Source: Desulfuribacillus stibiiarsenatis (GTDB taxonomy: Bacteria; Bacillota; Bacilli; Desulfuribacillales; Desulfuribacillaceae). From it: 64,000 bases of DNA. The notes under the pieces are model-generated. The model did not search any database and was not told where the DNA came from. It saw only the letters and a program-made list of their open reading frames with translations. Positions 27,230 through 35,673 of the stretch are shown in pieces (positions within the stretch are counted from its first letter, which is position 1; every line of letters begins with the position of its first letter). The position numbers and the translations under genes were made by a program. Location: contig NZ_MJAT01000006.1 of NCBI RefSeq assembly GCF_001742305.1, forward strand, positions 1 through 64,000, read 5' to 3'.

Positions 27230-28243
27230 TTGAATGCTAAAGTAAATAGAAGGACATTTCTCGATCGTTCTATAAAGGCGGTAGGTATTACATCAATTGC
27301 GATTGCGGGGTTGCCAAAAAATATAGAAGCATCAACTACCCATCAAGGAAAACAATATGGAACAATGATTGATTTAACGCTTTGTGATGGTTGCCCACAT
27401 CTGGATACACCGGCATGTGTAGCTTCTTGTCGAGATAAAAATAGCGAACATTATCCAAATCCTGTAAAGGATATACCGAACTATTGGCCAAGAAAGAATC
27501 ATGAGGATTGGTCAGGTAAAAAGGATCTAACATCTCGTTTAACACCTTACAATTGGACGTATGTGCAGAAAGTAATAGTAGAAGATCAGGGAAACCAACA
27601 CGAACTATTTATCCAGCGTCGTTGTATGCATTGTGATAACCCAGCATGTGCAAATTTGTGTCCTTTTGGTGTTCATAATAAAACTCCAGAAGGAGCAGTA
27701 GTAATTGATCGGGATTACTGTATGGGTGGTGCGAAATGTCGTGATGTTTGTCCATGGGGAATTCCTCAGCGTCAAGCAGGGGTTGGTTTATATATGAAGA
27801 TCCTACCTGATTATGCTGGTGGTGGTGTGATGTACAAATGCGATTTTTGTCACGATTTATTAAAAGAAGGAAAGCTCCCAGCATGTCAAAATGCATGTCC
27901 TAAAAATGCAATTAAAGTTGGAGAAAAAGAGGAAATGCTAATGGCTGCTAAATCTAGAGTCCAAGAAATTCATGGCTATCTTTATGGGGAGCATGAAAAT
28001 GGCGGAACCTCAACCTATTATGTATCTCCCGTCTCATTTGATAAAATCAACCATGCCTTGATTGAACAGAACGTAGTTGATGGCAAGCTTGGTGCGCCAC
28101 ATATGGAACCAGAAGTGAAGAATATGTTAGATACCACTAAGGGGTATGCAACTAGCGTGCTTGTCGCACCAATAGCAGGGATATTCGCTGCAGGAGTATT
28201 AGCCCATAAAACTATGAAAGGTGGAAATGACAATGAACAATAA
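27230..28243 (+). CDS. Four-cluster [4Fe-4S] ferredoxin subunit with twin-arginine leader and C-terminal anchor
   Basis: A 337-residue electron-transfer subunit of the formate dehydrogenase/DMSO reductase beta type. The leader holds NRRTFL (residues 6-11) followed by a hydrophobic stretch, a Tat-like signal. Four Cys clusters follow: CDGCPHLDTPACVASC, CMHCDNPACANLCPFG, CMGGAKCRDVCPWG and CDFCHDLL with CQNACP. A hydrophobic segment near 310-328 could anchor it. The start is TTG 27230 after AAAGGAGAG. It overlaps the cytochrome b gene by 11 bases. No molybdopterin catalytic subunit is encoded in the window, so the electron acceptor or donor is unknown. Confidence 0.85.
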   Translation: MNAKVNRRTFLDRSIKAVGITSIAIAGLPKNIEASTTHQGKQYGTMIDLTLCDGCPHLDTPACVASCRDKNSEHYPNPVKDIPNYWPRKNHEDWSGKKDLTSRLTPYNWTYVQKVIVEDQGNQHELFIQRRCMHCDNPACANLCPFGVHNKTPEGAVVIDRDYCMGGAKCRDVCPWGIPQRQAGVGLYMKILPDYAGGGVMYKCDFCHDLLKEGKLPACQNACPKNAIKVGEKEEMLMAAKSRVQEIHGYLYGEHENGGTSTYYVSPVSFDKINHALIEQNVVDGKLGAPHMEPEVKNMLDTTKGYATSVLVAPIAGIFAAGVLAHKTMKGGNDNEQ

Positions 28244-28919
28244 AATCCTTCGTCATAGTAATGCTGTTAGAGTCATTCATTGGTTAACGGCAATATCCAT
28301 CTTTCTTTTGATTTTCTCAGGAATCGGGCAAATGCCAATGTATAAGCGATATATGCTCAGTGAAGTAATCGGTATGGGTTGGACAGCTGACTATCAGGTC
28401 ACTCTCGTTATTCATTATATTGCCTCTGTAATTCTAGTAACTGCAGTAGCATTTCATCTCTACTATCATTTTTTGCGCAAGGAATTCAACTTGATTCCAA
28501 AGCGTGGAGATATAAGGGAGTCAATACAAATTATTAAAGCAATGTTTGGCAAAGGTGAAGAACCGCCATCTGAGAAATATCTTGCAGAACAACGCATTGC
28601 ATACTTATATATTGCTTTTAGTGTTGGTTTGCTAATTATAACTGGTTTTGTGAAAGTGATTAAGAATTTTGCGTTTTTCTCAATTTCCGAAACTACCATG
28701 ATTGTCATTACATTACTGCATAACATAGGAATGGTGTTGATTATGATAGGCATCATTGCGCATGTTGCTGCATTTGCGATTAAGGCAAATCGACCGTTAG
28801 TCAAAACAATGTTCACTGGATATGTGGATGAAGATTATGTAAAACATAGACATAGTCTCTGGTATCAACAAATGAACTCTAAACAGGATGATAAAGACCA
28901 ACAGTCTATCTCCAGTTAA
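28233..28919 (+). CDS. Cytochrome b subunit, formate dehydrogenase gamma type
   Basis: A 228-residue membrane protein with four helices and His residues placed as heme b ligands (HSNAVRVIHW near 8-17, VIHYIASV near 62, FHLYYHF near 79, LLHNIGMV near 165, IIAHVAAF near 178). Such subunits pass electrons between the quinone pool and a ferredoxin-type subunit. ATG 28233 lies nine bases after AAAGGTGG; GTG 28221 and ATG 28227 are alternatives. It is coupled to the preceding ferredoxin subunit. Its 3' end overlaps the convergent yqeW-like gene by 14 bases. Confidence 0.85.
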   Translation: MNNKILRHSNAVRVIHWLTAISIFLLIFSGIGQMPMYKRYMLSEVIGMGWTADYQVTLVIHYIASVILVTAVAFHLYYHFLRKEFNLIPKRGDIRESIQIIKAMFGKGEEPPSEKYLAEQRIAYLYIAFSVGLLIITGFVKVIKNFAFFSISETTMIVITLLHNIGMVLIMIGIIAHVAAFAIKANRPLVKTMFTGYVDEDYVKHRHSLWYQQMNSKQDDKDQQSISS

Positions 28920-29829
28920 GGCGTTCTAACCAACGTAGATTGTGATGAATCATAGGATAGAAAATTGCGATTGTTAGTAGATTAAATAATACTTGAGAAT
29001 GGGCAATTTGCTGACTTGGGCTCGAAGAAATAAGTGTGATAATGTCCGTAATAATAGCTACACAAGGTAATAATAGTACAACACTCAGAAAATTTACGAG
29101 AATATGATAAGCCATTATTTTCTTTGCATGGACAGAGGCACCTATGGCAGCGATGATTGCTGTCATACAGGTGCCTATATTACTTCCGTAGACAATCAAG
29201 ATACCAGATAGTAAAGTTATCACATTTGATTCAACTAACGACATAGCAAACGCAGTGGCGGCTGTACTACTTTGTACAATCGCTGTAAATATAATTCCAA
29301 ACATTAACGCATAAACACTATTGGAAGAATTGTGGAAAGGGACAACTAGCCAATCAAAATTGGTTATGACGGACGCATTCTGCTTCATGAAATAAAAACC
29401 TATAAATATGAGCGCGAGCCCAAAAGTTACAGTACCAAGAAGTCTATATCTAGGGATAACAAAACTACAGCATGTAAAAAGCAAACATATAAGAATCCAA
29501 GTGGTATCAGTCATTGCAATTAGTTCCAGAGTGAGGGTAGTACCAAGATTAGCACCTAATACTATCGCAATTCCATTGGCTAGAGGAAGTACACCAATGC
29601 TTACGAAATTGATGATTAACACGAGAACAACACTACTACTTTGCAAGATGGCTGTTAATAGGACCCCTAACATTAAGCCTTTGATTGGTGAATTTGAAAG
29701 CTTTGATAATAGATTTTTAGTATGGCTATGTAAAAGTAAGCACAGAGCCCATCGCATAACGAAAAGCCCACATAAGAAACAAGTCAAACCGACAAAAAGT
29801 AATATGATTCCTGCGAACATACTTGACAT
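28906..29829 (-). CDS. yqeW: Na/Pi-cotransporter-like membrane protein (YqeW type)
   Basis: A 307-residue membrane protein of the Na+/phosphate symporter II family. It shows the internal duplication and signature QSSS elements: LLTAILQSSSVVLVL (near 57) and FTAIVQSSTAATAFAM (near 185), each within a re-entrant helix pair, with GANLGTTLT and GSNIGTCMT after them. It lacks the C-terminal PhoU-like domain of longer homologues. B. subtilis carries yqeW at the same place. Whether it moves phosphate is not shown. Confidence 0.88.
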   Translation of the reverse strand: MSSMFAGIILLFVGLTCFLCGLFVMRWALCLLLHSHTKNLLSKLSNSPIKGLMLGVLLTAILQSSSVVLVLIINFVSIGVLPLANGIAIVLGANLGTTLTLELIAMTDTTWILICLLFTCCSFVIPRYRLLGTVTFGLALIFIGFYFMKQNASVITNFDWLVVPFHNSSNSVYALMFGIIFTAIVQSSTAATAFAMSLVESNVITLLSGILIVYGSNIGTCMTAIIAAIGASVHAKKIMAYHILVNFLSVVLLLPCVAIITDIITLISSSPSQQIAHSQVLFNLLTIAIFYPMIHHNLRWLERLNWR

Positions 29830-29918
29830 TTGGACACTCCTAAATTGTTATTAATGGTATTTTTTTTTTGAATATGGTACTATTACATTTAAAGCTTTAT
29901 GTGAAAAGAGGTGTACAA

Positions 29919-30266
29919 ATGTCTACGGATTGTATTTTTTGCAAGATTATAGAGGGGCAAATACCAAGTAAAAAAGTGTATGAGGATGATATGGTATACG
30001 CTTTTCATGACATATCTCCAGCTGCTCCTGTACATATTCTGTTGATTCCTAAGAAACATATAAGCTCTGCAATGGAACTAGAGCTTGCAGATATGGAATA
30101 TGTAAAGCAAATTCATCTAGCTGCACAGAAAATAGCTAAGCAATTAGGAATTGATGAGAAAGGCTTTAGAATCGTAAATAATTGCGGTAAAGATGGTGGT
30201 CAGACAGTTTCCCATCTTCATTATCACCTTTTAGGAGGACGTAATTTAAATTGGCCTCCAGGTTAA
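29919..30266 (+). CDS. HIT-family nucleotide-binding hydrolase
   Basis: A 115-residue histidine-triad protein, likely a purine nucleoside phosphoramidase or nucleotidyl hydrolase. CIFCKIIEGQIPSKKVYED opens it (two Cys of a possible zinc site), DISPAAPVHILLIPKKHI is central, and the active motif HLHYHLLGG lies near residue 101. ATG 29919 follows AGAGGTG; the frame runs 17 codons further upstream without a ribosome site. Confidence 0.93.
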   Translation: MSTDCIFCKIIEGQIPSKKVYEDDMVYAFHDISPAAPVHILLIPKKHISSAMELELADMEYVKQIHLAAQKIAKQLGIDEKGFRIVNNCGKDGGQTVSHLHYHLLGGRNLNWPPG

Positions 30267-30268
30267 TC

Positions 30269-30297
30269 TTGACCTGAAATCTCATGTATAATATAAT
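30269..30297 (+). promoter_or_regulatory. Sigma A-type promoter of rpsU
   Basis: TTGACC (30269-30274), a 17-base spacer and TATAAT (30292-30297), 53 bases before the start codon. Confidence 0.7.
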
Positions 30298-30349
30298 GAC
30301 TTTTGATGGGCTATGTTTTTGTTACAGTCATTGGAGGGAGGGAAAGTAT

Positions 30350-30523
30350 ATGTCAGAAGTAAATGTACGTAAAAATGAAACATTAGATAGTGCACTTCGA
30401 AGATTTAAACGCTCTTGCTCTAAAGACGGGGTAATCGCTGAATTGAAAAAGCGTAAGCATTACGAAAAGCCGAGTGTAAAACGTAAAAAGAAATCTGAAG
30501 CTGCTCGTAAGCGCAAATTCTAG
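30350..30523 (+). CDS. rpsU: 30S ribosomal protein S21
   Basis: A 57-residue basic protein of the small subunit platform. It opens [20 protein letters not shown], then [20 protein letters not shown], the standard S21 sequence. GGAGGGAGGG lies before ATG 30350. It forms a pair with yqeY, which starts 12 bases after its stop. Confidence 0.96.
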   Translation: MSEVNVRKNETLDSALRRFKRSCSKDGVIAELKKRKHYEKPSVKRKKKSEAARKRKF

Positions 30524-30534
30524 GGGGTATCGAA

Positions 30535-30978
30535 TTGAGTCTAAAAGAAAGACTTAGTGATGATATGAAACTTGCTATGAAAGAAAAAAACAAGTTTCGT
30601 CTCTCTGTAATTCGCATGGTTCGTTCAGCTATTCAAAACGTTGAGATTGACAAGAAGGCTGAATTATCGGATGACGAAGTGCTTGTAGTTCTTAATCGCG
30701 AAATTAAGCAACGCAAAGATTCCCTCCATGAGTTTACTAAAGCCAATCGAGAAGATTTAGCAACAAAAGCAGCACAGGAAATAGATATTTTAATGGAATA
30801 TATGCCAAAACAGCTCACTGAACAAGAACTTGAGCTTATAGTACAAGAGGCTGTTTCAGAAACTGGCGCTACATCAAAAAAAGATATGGGCAAAGTCATG
30901 CAATATCTTTTAAATAAAGTTCAAGGACGTGCTGATGGTAAACTTGTCAATCAGATCGTTCAGAAGCACTTAAATTAA
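30535..30978 (+). CDS. yqeY: GatB/YqeY domain protein
   Basis: A 147-residue, mostly helical protein whose C-terminal part resembles the tRNA-binding tail of GatB, which suggests a tRNA-related role; the function is not established. SLKERLSDDMKLAMK opens it and EIDILMEYMPKQLTEQEL is the signature. It starts with TTG after AGGGGG and shares the rpsU transcript, as in Bacillus. Confidence 0.93.
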   Translation: MSLKERLSDDMKLAMKEKNKFRLSVIRMVRSAIQNVEIDKKAELSDDEVLVVLNREIKQRKDSLHEFTKANREDLATKAAQEIDILMEYMPKQLTEQELELIVQEAVSETGATSKKDMGKVMQYLLNKVQGRADGKLVNQIVQKHLN

Positions 30979-30982
30979 AATC

Positions 30983-31008
30983 AAAAGTGGCCGGAAGGCC
31001 ACTTTTTT
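30983..31008 (+). terminator. Terminator after yqeY
   Basis: A 10-bp stem AAAAGTGGCC/GGCCACTTTT with a GGAA tetraloop and a T-tract. Confidence 0.92.
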
Positions 31009-31038
31009 GATTGCTTTATTTCTTAATGTTTAGTTAAT

Positions 31039-31068
31039 TTGATTTTATATAAAAATTAGTGGTAGAAT
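31039..31068 (+). promoter_or_regulatory. Sigma A-type promoter of the nfeD-floA unit
   Basis: TTGATT (31039-31044), an 18-base spacer and TAGAAT (31063-31068), 31 bases before the proposed CTG start. Confidence 0.5.
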
Positions 31069-31099
31069 TTAGTTACTATGTAGGAAGGGAGGGAAACTT

Positions 31100-32425
31100 C
31101 TGAAACGAAAATATACAACGAGAAGAATTACATTACTGATAACCTTATGCTTATTATTTACTTCTTTATGTATTTCTAGTGTAGCCGGAGAATCTGGGAA
31201 AGATATTATTTATGTCATTCCAATGGAGAGTTCCATCGAAAAGGGACTTAGCGTCTACTTGAAGCGTGCATTAGATGATGCAGTGCAACAAGGTGCTTCA
31301 GTAGTCGTTATCGAAATGAACACCCTAGGTGGCAGCGTTGACGCAGCATTAGAAATTGGAAGAGATTTACGATCCTATCAAATTCCAATTATTACATATG
31401 TCACGGGAACGGCTACTTCGGCGGGAGCTTACATTGCTCTCAATACTCCGATGATTGCAATGTCACCTGGAAGTTCTATCGGTGCGGCTGAACCGCGTAT
31501 TATTACAGGGCAAGAAACAGACCCTAAGTACGTTGCATTTTGGCGCTCAGAGATGGAGGCTGCTGCAGATGCCTTTGGAAGAGACCCGCAGATTGCTGCG
31601 GCAATGGCTGATCGCTCCATTGCCATCGATGGAATCATTAAAGAGGGAGAAATTCTTTCTTTATCTGCACAACGCGCGACAGAAATGGGTATATCAGATG
31701 GAGTGTTTGCGAACCGTAATCTAATGCTTGAGCATTATGGATATGAAGGTGTGACCATTCATAGTGAGATTACGATTGCTGAACGGTTAGCGCGATTTAT
31801 TACCCAACCTTATGCCATTCCTATCTTATTAACAATAGCGTTTGTGGGAATCGCAATAGAGTTTTTAGTCCCTGGATTTGGTCTGCCGGGCTTAGTAGGG
31901 ATATCCGCTCTGTTATTGTTCTTTTTCGGACATATTGTTGCAGGATTTGCAGGGTATGAAGTATTAATATTATTTGTCATAGGTGTCATTTTACTAAGTA
32001 TAGAATTTTTTGCTCCGGGGTTTGGCATCTTTGGAATTTCGGGTGTTGGGGCAATTATCGCTGCCATAATAATCGCGGCCCATGATACAACTCTGGGAAT
32101 CACATCATTATTTATTGCATTTGCGATTACTATTGTTATTAGTGTTATTTTAGTTCGTTTCTTTGGCTACCGCGGAGTATGGAATAAGATAATTCTAAGT
32201 GAAACCCAACAAAACGAAAGTGGCTATATTGCTCATCAAAATAGTAATCAACTGTTAGGTCAGACTGGGCTTGCTGTTACGCCTTTACGCCCAGCAGGGA
32301 CGATGGAAATAGGCGACACAAGAATTGATGTAATCAGCCAAGGGAGTTTCATAGACCGTGGCAAGACAGTAAAAATTGTCAAGATTGAAGGAACAAGGGT
32401 GATTGTAAGAGAAATACAAGATTAA
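31100..32425 (+). CDS. NfeD-family membrane serine protease (ClpP/SppA fold)
   Basis: A 441-residue membrane protease of the NfeD1b type that works with the flotillin next to it. The frame is open upstream of the first ATG (31223) back to CTG 31100, which lies six bases after GGGAGGG and encodes a perfect signal peptide (KRKYTTRRITLLITLCLLF); starting at ATG would lose this and the first strand of the protease fold. The SppA-like domain has GGSVDAALEIGRDL and the catalytic Ser in TATSAGAYIAL (near 110) with Lys in IIKEGEILSLSAQ (near 185). Five or so membrane helices and a C-terminal NfeD OB domain follow. Confidence 0.88.
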   Translation: MKRKYTTRRITLLITLCLLFTSLCISSVAGESGKDIIYVIPMESSIEKGLSVYLKRALDDAVQQGASVVVIEMNTLGGSVDAALEIGRDLRSYQIPIITYVTGTATSAGAYIALNTPMIAMSPGSSIGAAEPRIITGQETDPKYVAFWRSEMEAAADAFGRDPQIAAAMADRSIAIDGIIKEGEILSLSAQRATEMGISDGVFANRNLMLEHYGYEGVTIHSEITIAERLARFITQPYAIPILLTIAFVGIAIEFLVPGFGLPGLVGISALLLFFFGHIVAGFAGYEVLILFVIGVILLSIEFFAPGFGIFGISGVGAIIAAIIIAAHDTTLGITSLFIAFAITIVISVILVRFFGYRGVWNKIILSETQQNESGYIAHQNSNQLLGQTGLAVTPLRPAGTMEIGDTRIDVISQGSFIDRGKTVKIVKIEGTRVIVREIQD

Positions 32426-32469
32426 AATTAATATTAAATACAAGATTAAACGTAAAGGGGTGTTGAAAT

Positions 32470-33468
32470 TTGGATCCAGCAGTAATCACGATGTTAATTT
32501 TTATATTTCTATTTATCATTGGGGTGTATGTTCTACTAACGATTATTCCGGTAATGCTATGGATTTCCGCTTGGGCTTCAGGCGTGCGCGTTGGGATTAT
32601 GACATTAGTTGGTATGAGACTGAGACGTGTTACTCCAGCTCGTATTGTAAATCCACTGATTAAAGCAACAAAAGCTGGTATCGCATTAGATACGAATATG
32701 TTAGAAGGTCACTATTTAGCGGGTGGTAACGTTGACCGCGTAGTGAACGCATTGATTGCAGCTCAACGAGCTGATATTCCACTGCCGTTTGAAAGAGCTG
32801 CAGCTATTGATTTAGCTGGAAGAAATGTACTGGAAGCTGTACAGATGAGTGTTAACCCGAAGGTAATAGAGACGCCTGTAGTATCAGCTGTTGCTGCAGA
32901 TGGGATTGAAGTGAGAGTAAGGGCAAGAATTACTGTGCGTGCTAACATTGATAGACTTGTCGGTGGTGCTGGCGAAGAGACAATCATAGCACGTGTTGGT
33001 GAAGGGATTGTAACGACAGTTGGTTCAGCGAAGAATCATAAAGAAGTGTTGGAGAATCCAGACAATATCTCAAGCACTGTACTCAATCGAGGATTAGATG
33101 CAGGAACTGCCTTTGAGATTCTATCGATTGATATAGCGGACGTAGATGTAGGCAAGAACATCGGTGCAATGCTACAAACAGACCAAGCGGAAGCAGATAA
33201 GAAAATTGCTCAGGCAAAGGCTGAAGAGCGTAGGGCTATGGCTGTAGCGAGAGAGCAGGAGATGACTGCTTTTGTCGAGGAAATGCGTGCGAAGGTTGTG
33301 GAAGCAGAGGCGGAGGTGCCAAAGGCAATGGCGGAAGCTCTACGAGCAGGCAAACTAGGAGTTATGGATTACATGAACATCCAAAATATATTAGCGGATA
33401 CTGATATGCGCCAAAGCTTAGCGAAAACGGATACAGTTAAACGAGATAGCATTTCTGATAAAAAATAG
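32470..33468 (+). CDS. floA: Flotillin-like protein FloA
   Basis: A 332-residue SPFH-domain protein that organises ordered membrane patches. An N-terminal hydrophobic hairpin (about 5-35) anchors it; the SPFH domain includes [20 protein letters not shown] and [20 protein letters not shown]; the C-terminal part is a Glu/Ala-rich coiled coil ([19 protein letters not shown], about 240-290). The start is TTG 32470 after AAGGGGTG. The NfeD partner gene lies directly upstream, as in Bacillus (yqeZ-yqfA). Confidence 0.95.
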   Translation: MDPAVITMLIFIFLFIIGVYVLLTIIPVMLWISAWASGVRVGIMTLVGMRLRRVTPARIVNPLIKATKAGIALDTNMLEGHYLAGGNVDRVVNALIAAQRADIPLPFERAAAIDLAGRNVLEAVQMSVNPKVIETPVVSAVAADGIEVRVRARITVRANIDRLVGGAGEETIIARVGEGIVTTVGSAKNHKEVLENPDNISSTVLNRGLDAGTAFEILSIDIADVDVGKNIGAMLQTDQAEADKKIAQAKAEERRAMAVAREQEMTAFVEEMRAKVVEAEAEVPKAMAEALRAGKLGVMDYMNIQNILADTDMRQSLAKTDTVKRDSISDKK

Positions 33469-33476
33469 GTGCGAAT

Positions 33477-33980
33477 ATGGAAGGTATAATTGTTCTAATC
33501 GTCCTTTTCAGTATTGTTCAGAAAATTGCAGAGAAACTTAAAGAATATCGTGAGAATAAAACAGGAGAACAAATCCGCAGGAATCCTGTTGAGGATATTG
33601 CATATGATCATGAGCAAGCTAGACAGGGTCAACATACGAAGAGTGATAATAACACTTCGTATAATCCATACGATCCGTTTAGTAACTGGGAAGAAATATT
33701 ATTCCCACAACAACAACAAGAGACAACTCAAAATTCTATAGATTTACAGTACGTTGAACCAGTGAAAATCACGAGACCTAAGAAAAAAGAAGCTAGAGAA
33801 GTACCGATATTAGAAATTCATCGTGAGACTCCCAATGTTAATGACCGAAAGAAGAAACTGATGATGGACCAAGAATCACTCCGACAAGGAGTTCTATGGT
33901 CAGAAATTTTAGGATCTCCTAAAAGTAATCCAGCTTGGCGTCAGCGATATAATTTACAAAGAAGCAAGCAGAGAGGGTAA
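33477..33980 (+). CDS. Hypothetical protein with N-terminal membrane helix, at the yqfB position
   Basis: I do not recognise this 167-residue protein. It opens with a short hydrophobic helix (EGIIVLIVLFSIVQKIA, residues 2-18) and continues with a highly polar, Gln/Asn/Lys-rich, probably disordered region. The C-terminal SLRQGVLWSEILGSPKSNP looks folded or conserved and would lie in the cytoplasm. Its ribosome site is weak (AGGTGCGA). It starts eight bases after floA and so is probably co-transcribed with nfeD and floA; a role at flotillin patches is conceivable but untested. Confidence 0.7.
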   Translation: MEGIIVLIVLFSIVQKIAEKLKEYRENKTGEQIRRNPVEDIAYDHEQARQGQHTKSDNNTSYNPYDPFSNWEEILFPQQQQETTQNSIDLQYVEPVKITRPKKKEAREVPILEIHRETPNVNDRKKKLMMDQESLRQGVLWSEILGSPKSNPAWRQRYNLQRSKQRG

Positions 33981-34033
33981 CTTCTCTGGTTGTTTTTTTA
34001 TTTATGCATGTCAACTTTTCAATACTTTTCAAC

Positions 34034-34060
34034 ATAATGAACGTAACGATTGCATAAAGT
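34034..34060 (+). promoter_or_regulatory. Possible sigma E-type promoter of yqfC-yqfD
   Basis: ATA (34034-34036) and CATAAAGT (34053-34060) with a 16-base spacer fit the mother-cell sigma E pattern ATA and CATANNNT. yqfC and yqfD belong to the sigma E regulon in B. subtilis. The match is short. Confidence 0.35.
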
Positions 34061-34096
34061 GTAAAGATGAAATTAGCCTCCACAGGGGGAAAACCT

Positions 34097-34432
34097 ATGA
34101 TAAAAAAGAAGAGACAAAGAACAAATGTAAAAGGCATTCAATACAAACTGAAAAATCAAATAGCAAACGCATTAGACCTACCTAAGGATTTGATTTTTGA
34201 TTTACCTAGGGTCACGTTGATTGGGAATATGCAATTGTATATTGAGAATCATATTGGGCTCTTAGAATTCGGACAGAACAAAATTCGATTAAATACAAAA
34301 CAAGGTGAGATCATTGTGCATGGTAATGACTTAGTCATTCGGGGAGTTATGACGAAAGAAATTTTCATAGAAGGTGTAATTGTAGAGATTAAGTGGAAAT
34401 CGAATGATGGTAATACGGAGGGAGATTTATGA
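34097..34432 (+). CDS. yqfC: Sporulation protein YqfC
   Basis: A 111-residue protein of the YqfC/YabP-like family, made in the mother cell during sporulation. LDLPKDLIFDLPRVTLIGNM and GQNKIRLNTKQGEIIVHG and LVIRGVMTKEIFIEG follow the family, which has a small beta-rich fold. ATG 34097 lies after GGGGGAAAA; an in-frame ATG at 34067 is less suited. It overlaps yqfD by four bases (ATGA), so the two are coupled. Confidence 0.9.
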   Translation: MIKKKRQRTNVKGIQYKLKNQIANALDLPKDLIFDLPRVTLIGNMQLYIENHIGLLEFGQNKIRLNTKQGEIIVHGNDLVIRGVMTKEIFIEGVIVEIKWKSNDGNTEGDL

Positions 34433-35658
34433 TTGCGAACTGGCTTAGAAACACCTTTTATGGAGCTATAAAGGTAGAAGTTACAGGGAAATTATTATCT
34501 GTACTATTAAATCAATTAAATCGATCAGGGATTCCTTTGCTAAATGTAAAGCGTAAGTCCGTAGAGTCCATCACCTTTATTATTAATATCCAACATTTTG
34601 AAACCTTGCGAACGATGGTCAAAAATACAGAATCAAAAATTAAGATTGTAAGAAAAATTGGTATCCCATTTTATAATTGGAGATTAAAAAGAAGGTACAT
34701 GTTCACATTTGGATTTGTATTTTTTTTACTTTTTATTTGGACAATGTCTAACGTATTATGGGATATTGAAATTGTTGGGAATAATGGGAAGAGCTTACCC
34801 TATGAAAATGAAAAAATAATTCGCGAAGAGTTGGAAAACACAGGCATACGACCTGGTGTATGGAAGGGTAAGCTAGCTGAAAAAGATATGATTCAAAGTT
34901 ACATGCGCGAAACGTTACAAGATCGATATGTATGGATAGGCATGGAAATTCGCGGTACTAAGATGCTGATAATAGCTGTACCGTTTGCTAAGCCACCTTT
35001 ACAAGAAAAACTAGCACCATCGAATATCGTTGCAACGAAGCAAGCTGTAATACGGAATATATTAGTGCATGATGGTGTTGCAATGGTGAAAGCAGGAAAG
35101 AAAGTTGTTCCAGGTGAGGTACTAATATCCGGTATTGTAGGAGCAGGAAAAATTATCCCGGCAAAGGGTGTCGTAGAAGGTATTGTTTGGTATACTGTAG
35201 AAGTAAATGTCCCACTGCAACGAGAAGTAGAGACATACACTGGGGAGTCAAAGAAGAAATATAGGCTTGTTTTGGGAAACCGAGAGCTTCCATTGTACTT
35301 GCCAAGTAGTTTAGAAGTATTGCAAGCAGGTCATGATCTTAAAACGGTTATAAGAGCATTAAGTTGGAGATCCTTGCAATTTCCAATCCAATTACATGTG
35401 GATACGTATTTTGAGACAAAAACACAGATAATAAAACTAGATGAACAAGAAGCTAAGAATACAGCTCTGGCCAAGGCTAGTCAAAAAATTAAAGAACAAA
35501 CAGATTATCTAGAAGTTGTGTCAGAAACAATAATGAAATACAATATGGATAGTGAACAAGTATATCTTAAATTGTTAGCGGAAGTCGTTGAAGATATTAC
35601 AGCTAGAAAAACTATCACTGAACAGGACATTCTTGAGCATTTTCCAAAACCTGACTAA
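34429..35658 (+). CDS. yqfD: Sporulation protein YqfD
   Basis: A 409-residue protein with one central membrane helix (about residues 92-112) and a long extracellular or intermembrane part; needed for efficient sporulation in Bacillus, with unknown mechanism. GDxxE-like elements and WIGMEIRGTKMLI near 170, followed by beta-rich repeats VVPGEVLISGIVGAGKIIPA near 225-245, are typical of the family. It is coupled to yqfC by an ATGA overlap and followed after 15 bases by phoH. Confidence 0.9.
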   Translation: MIANWLRNTFYGAIKVEVTGKLLSVLLNQLNRSGIPLLNVKRKSVESITFIINIQHFETLRTMVKNTESKIKIVRKIGIPFYNWRLKRRYMFTFGFVFFLLFIWTMSNVLWDIEIVGNNGKSLPYENEKIIREELENTGIRPGVWKGKLAEKDMIQSYMRETLQDRYVWIGMEIRGTKMLIIAVPFAKPPLQEKLAPSNIVATKQAVIRNILVHDGVAMVKAGKKVVPGEVLISGIVGAGKIIPAKGVVEGIVWYTVEVNVPLQREVETYTGESKKKYRLVLGNRELPLYLPSSLEVLQAGHDLKTVIRALSWRSLQFPIQLHVDTYFETKTQIIKLDEQEAKNTALAKASQKIKEQTDYLEVVSETIMKYNMDSEQVYLKLLAEVVEDITARKTITEQDILEHFPKPD

Positions 35659-35673
35659 GGAGTGAAAGATTTT

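Noticed and set aside
29408-29854. 148-codon frame opposite the yqeW-like gene
   Set aside because: It is antisense to a clear membrane protein gene, has no ribosome site and gives a composition typical of an antisense shadow.
31223-32425. NfeD protein starting at ATG 31223
   Set aside because: It has no ribosome site and would lack the signal peptide and the first part of the protease fold that are encoded in frame upstream.
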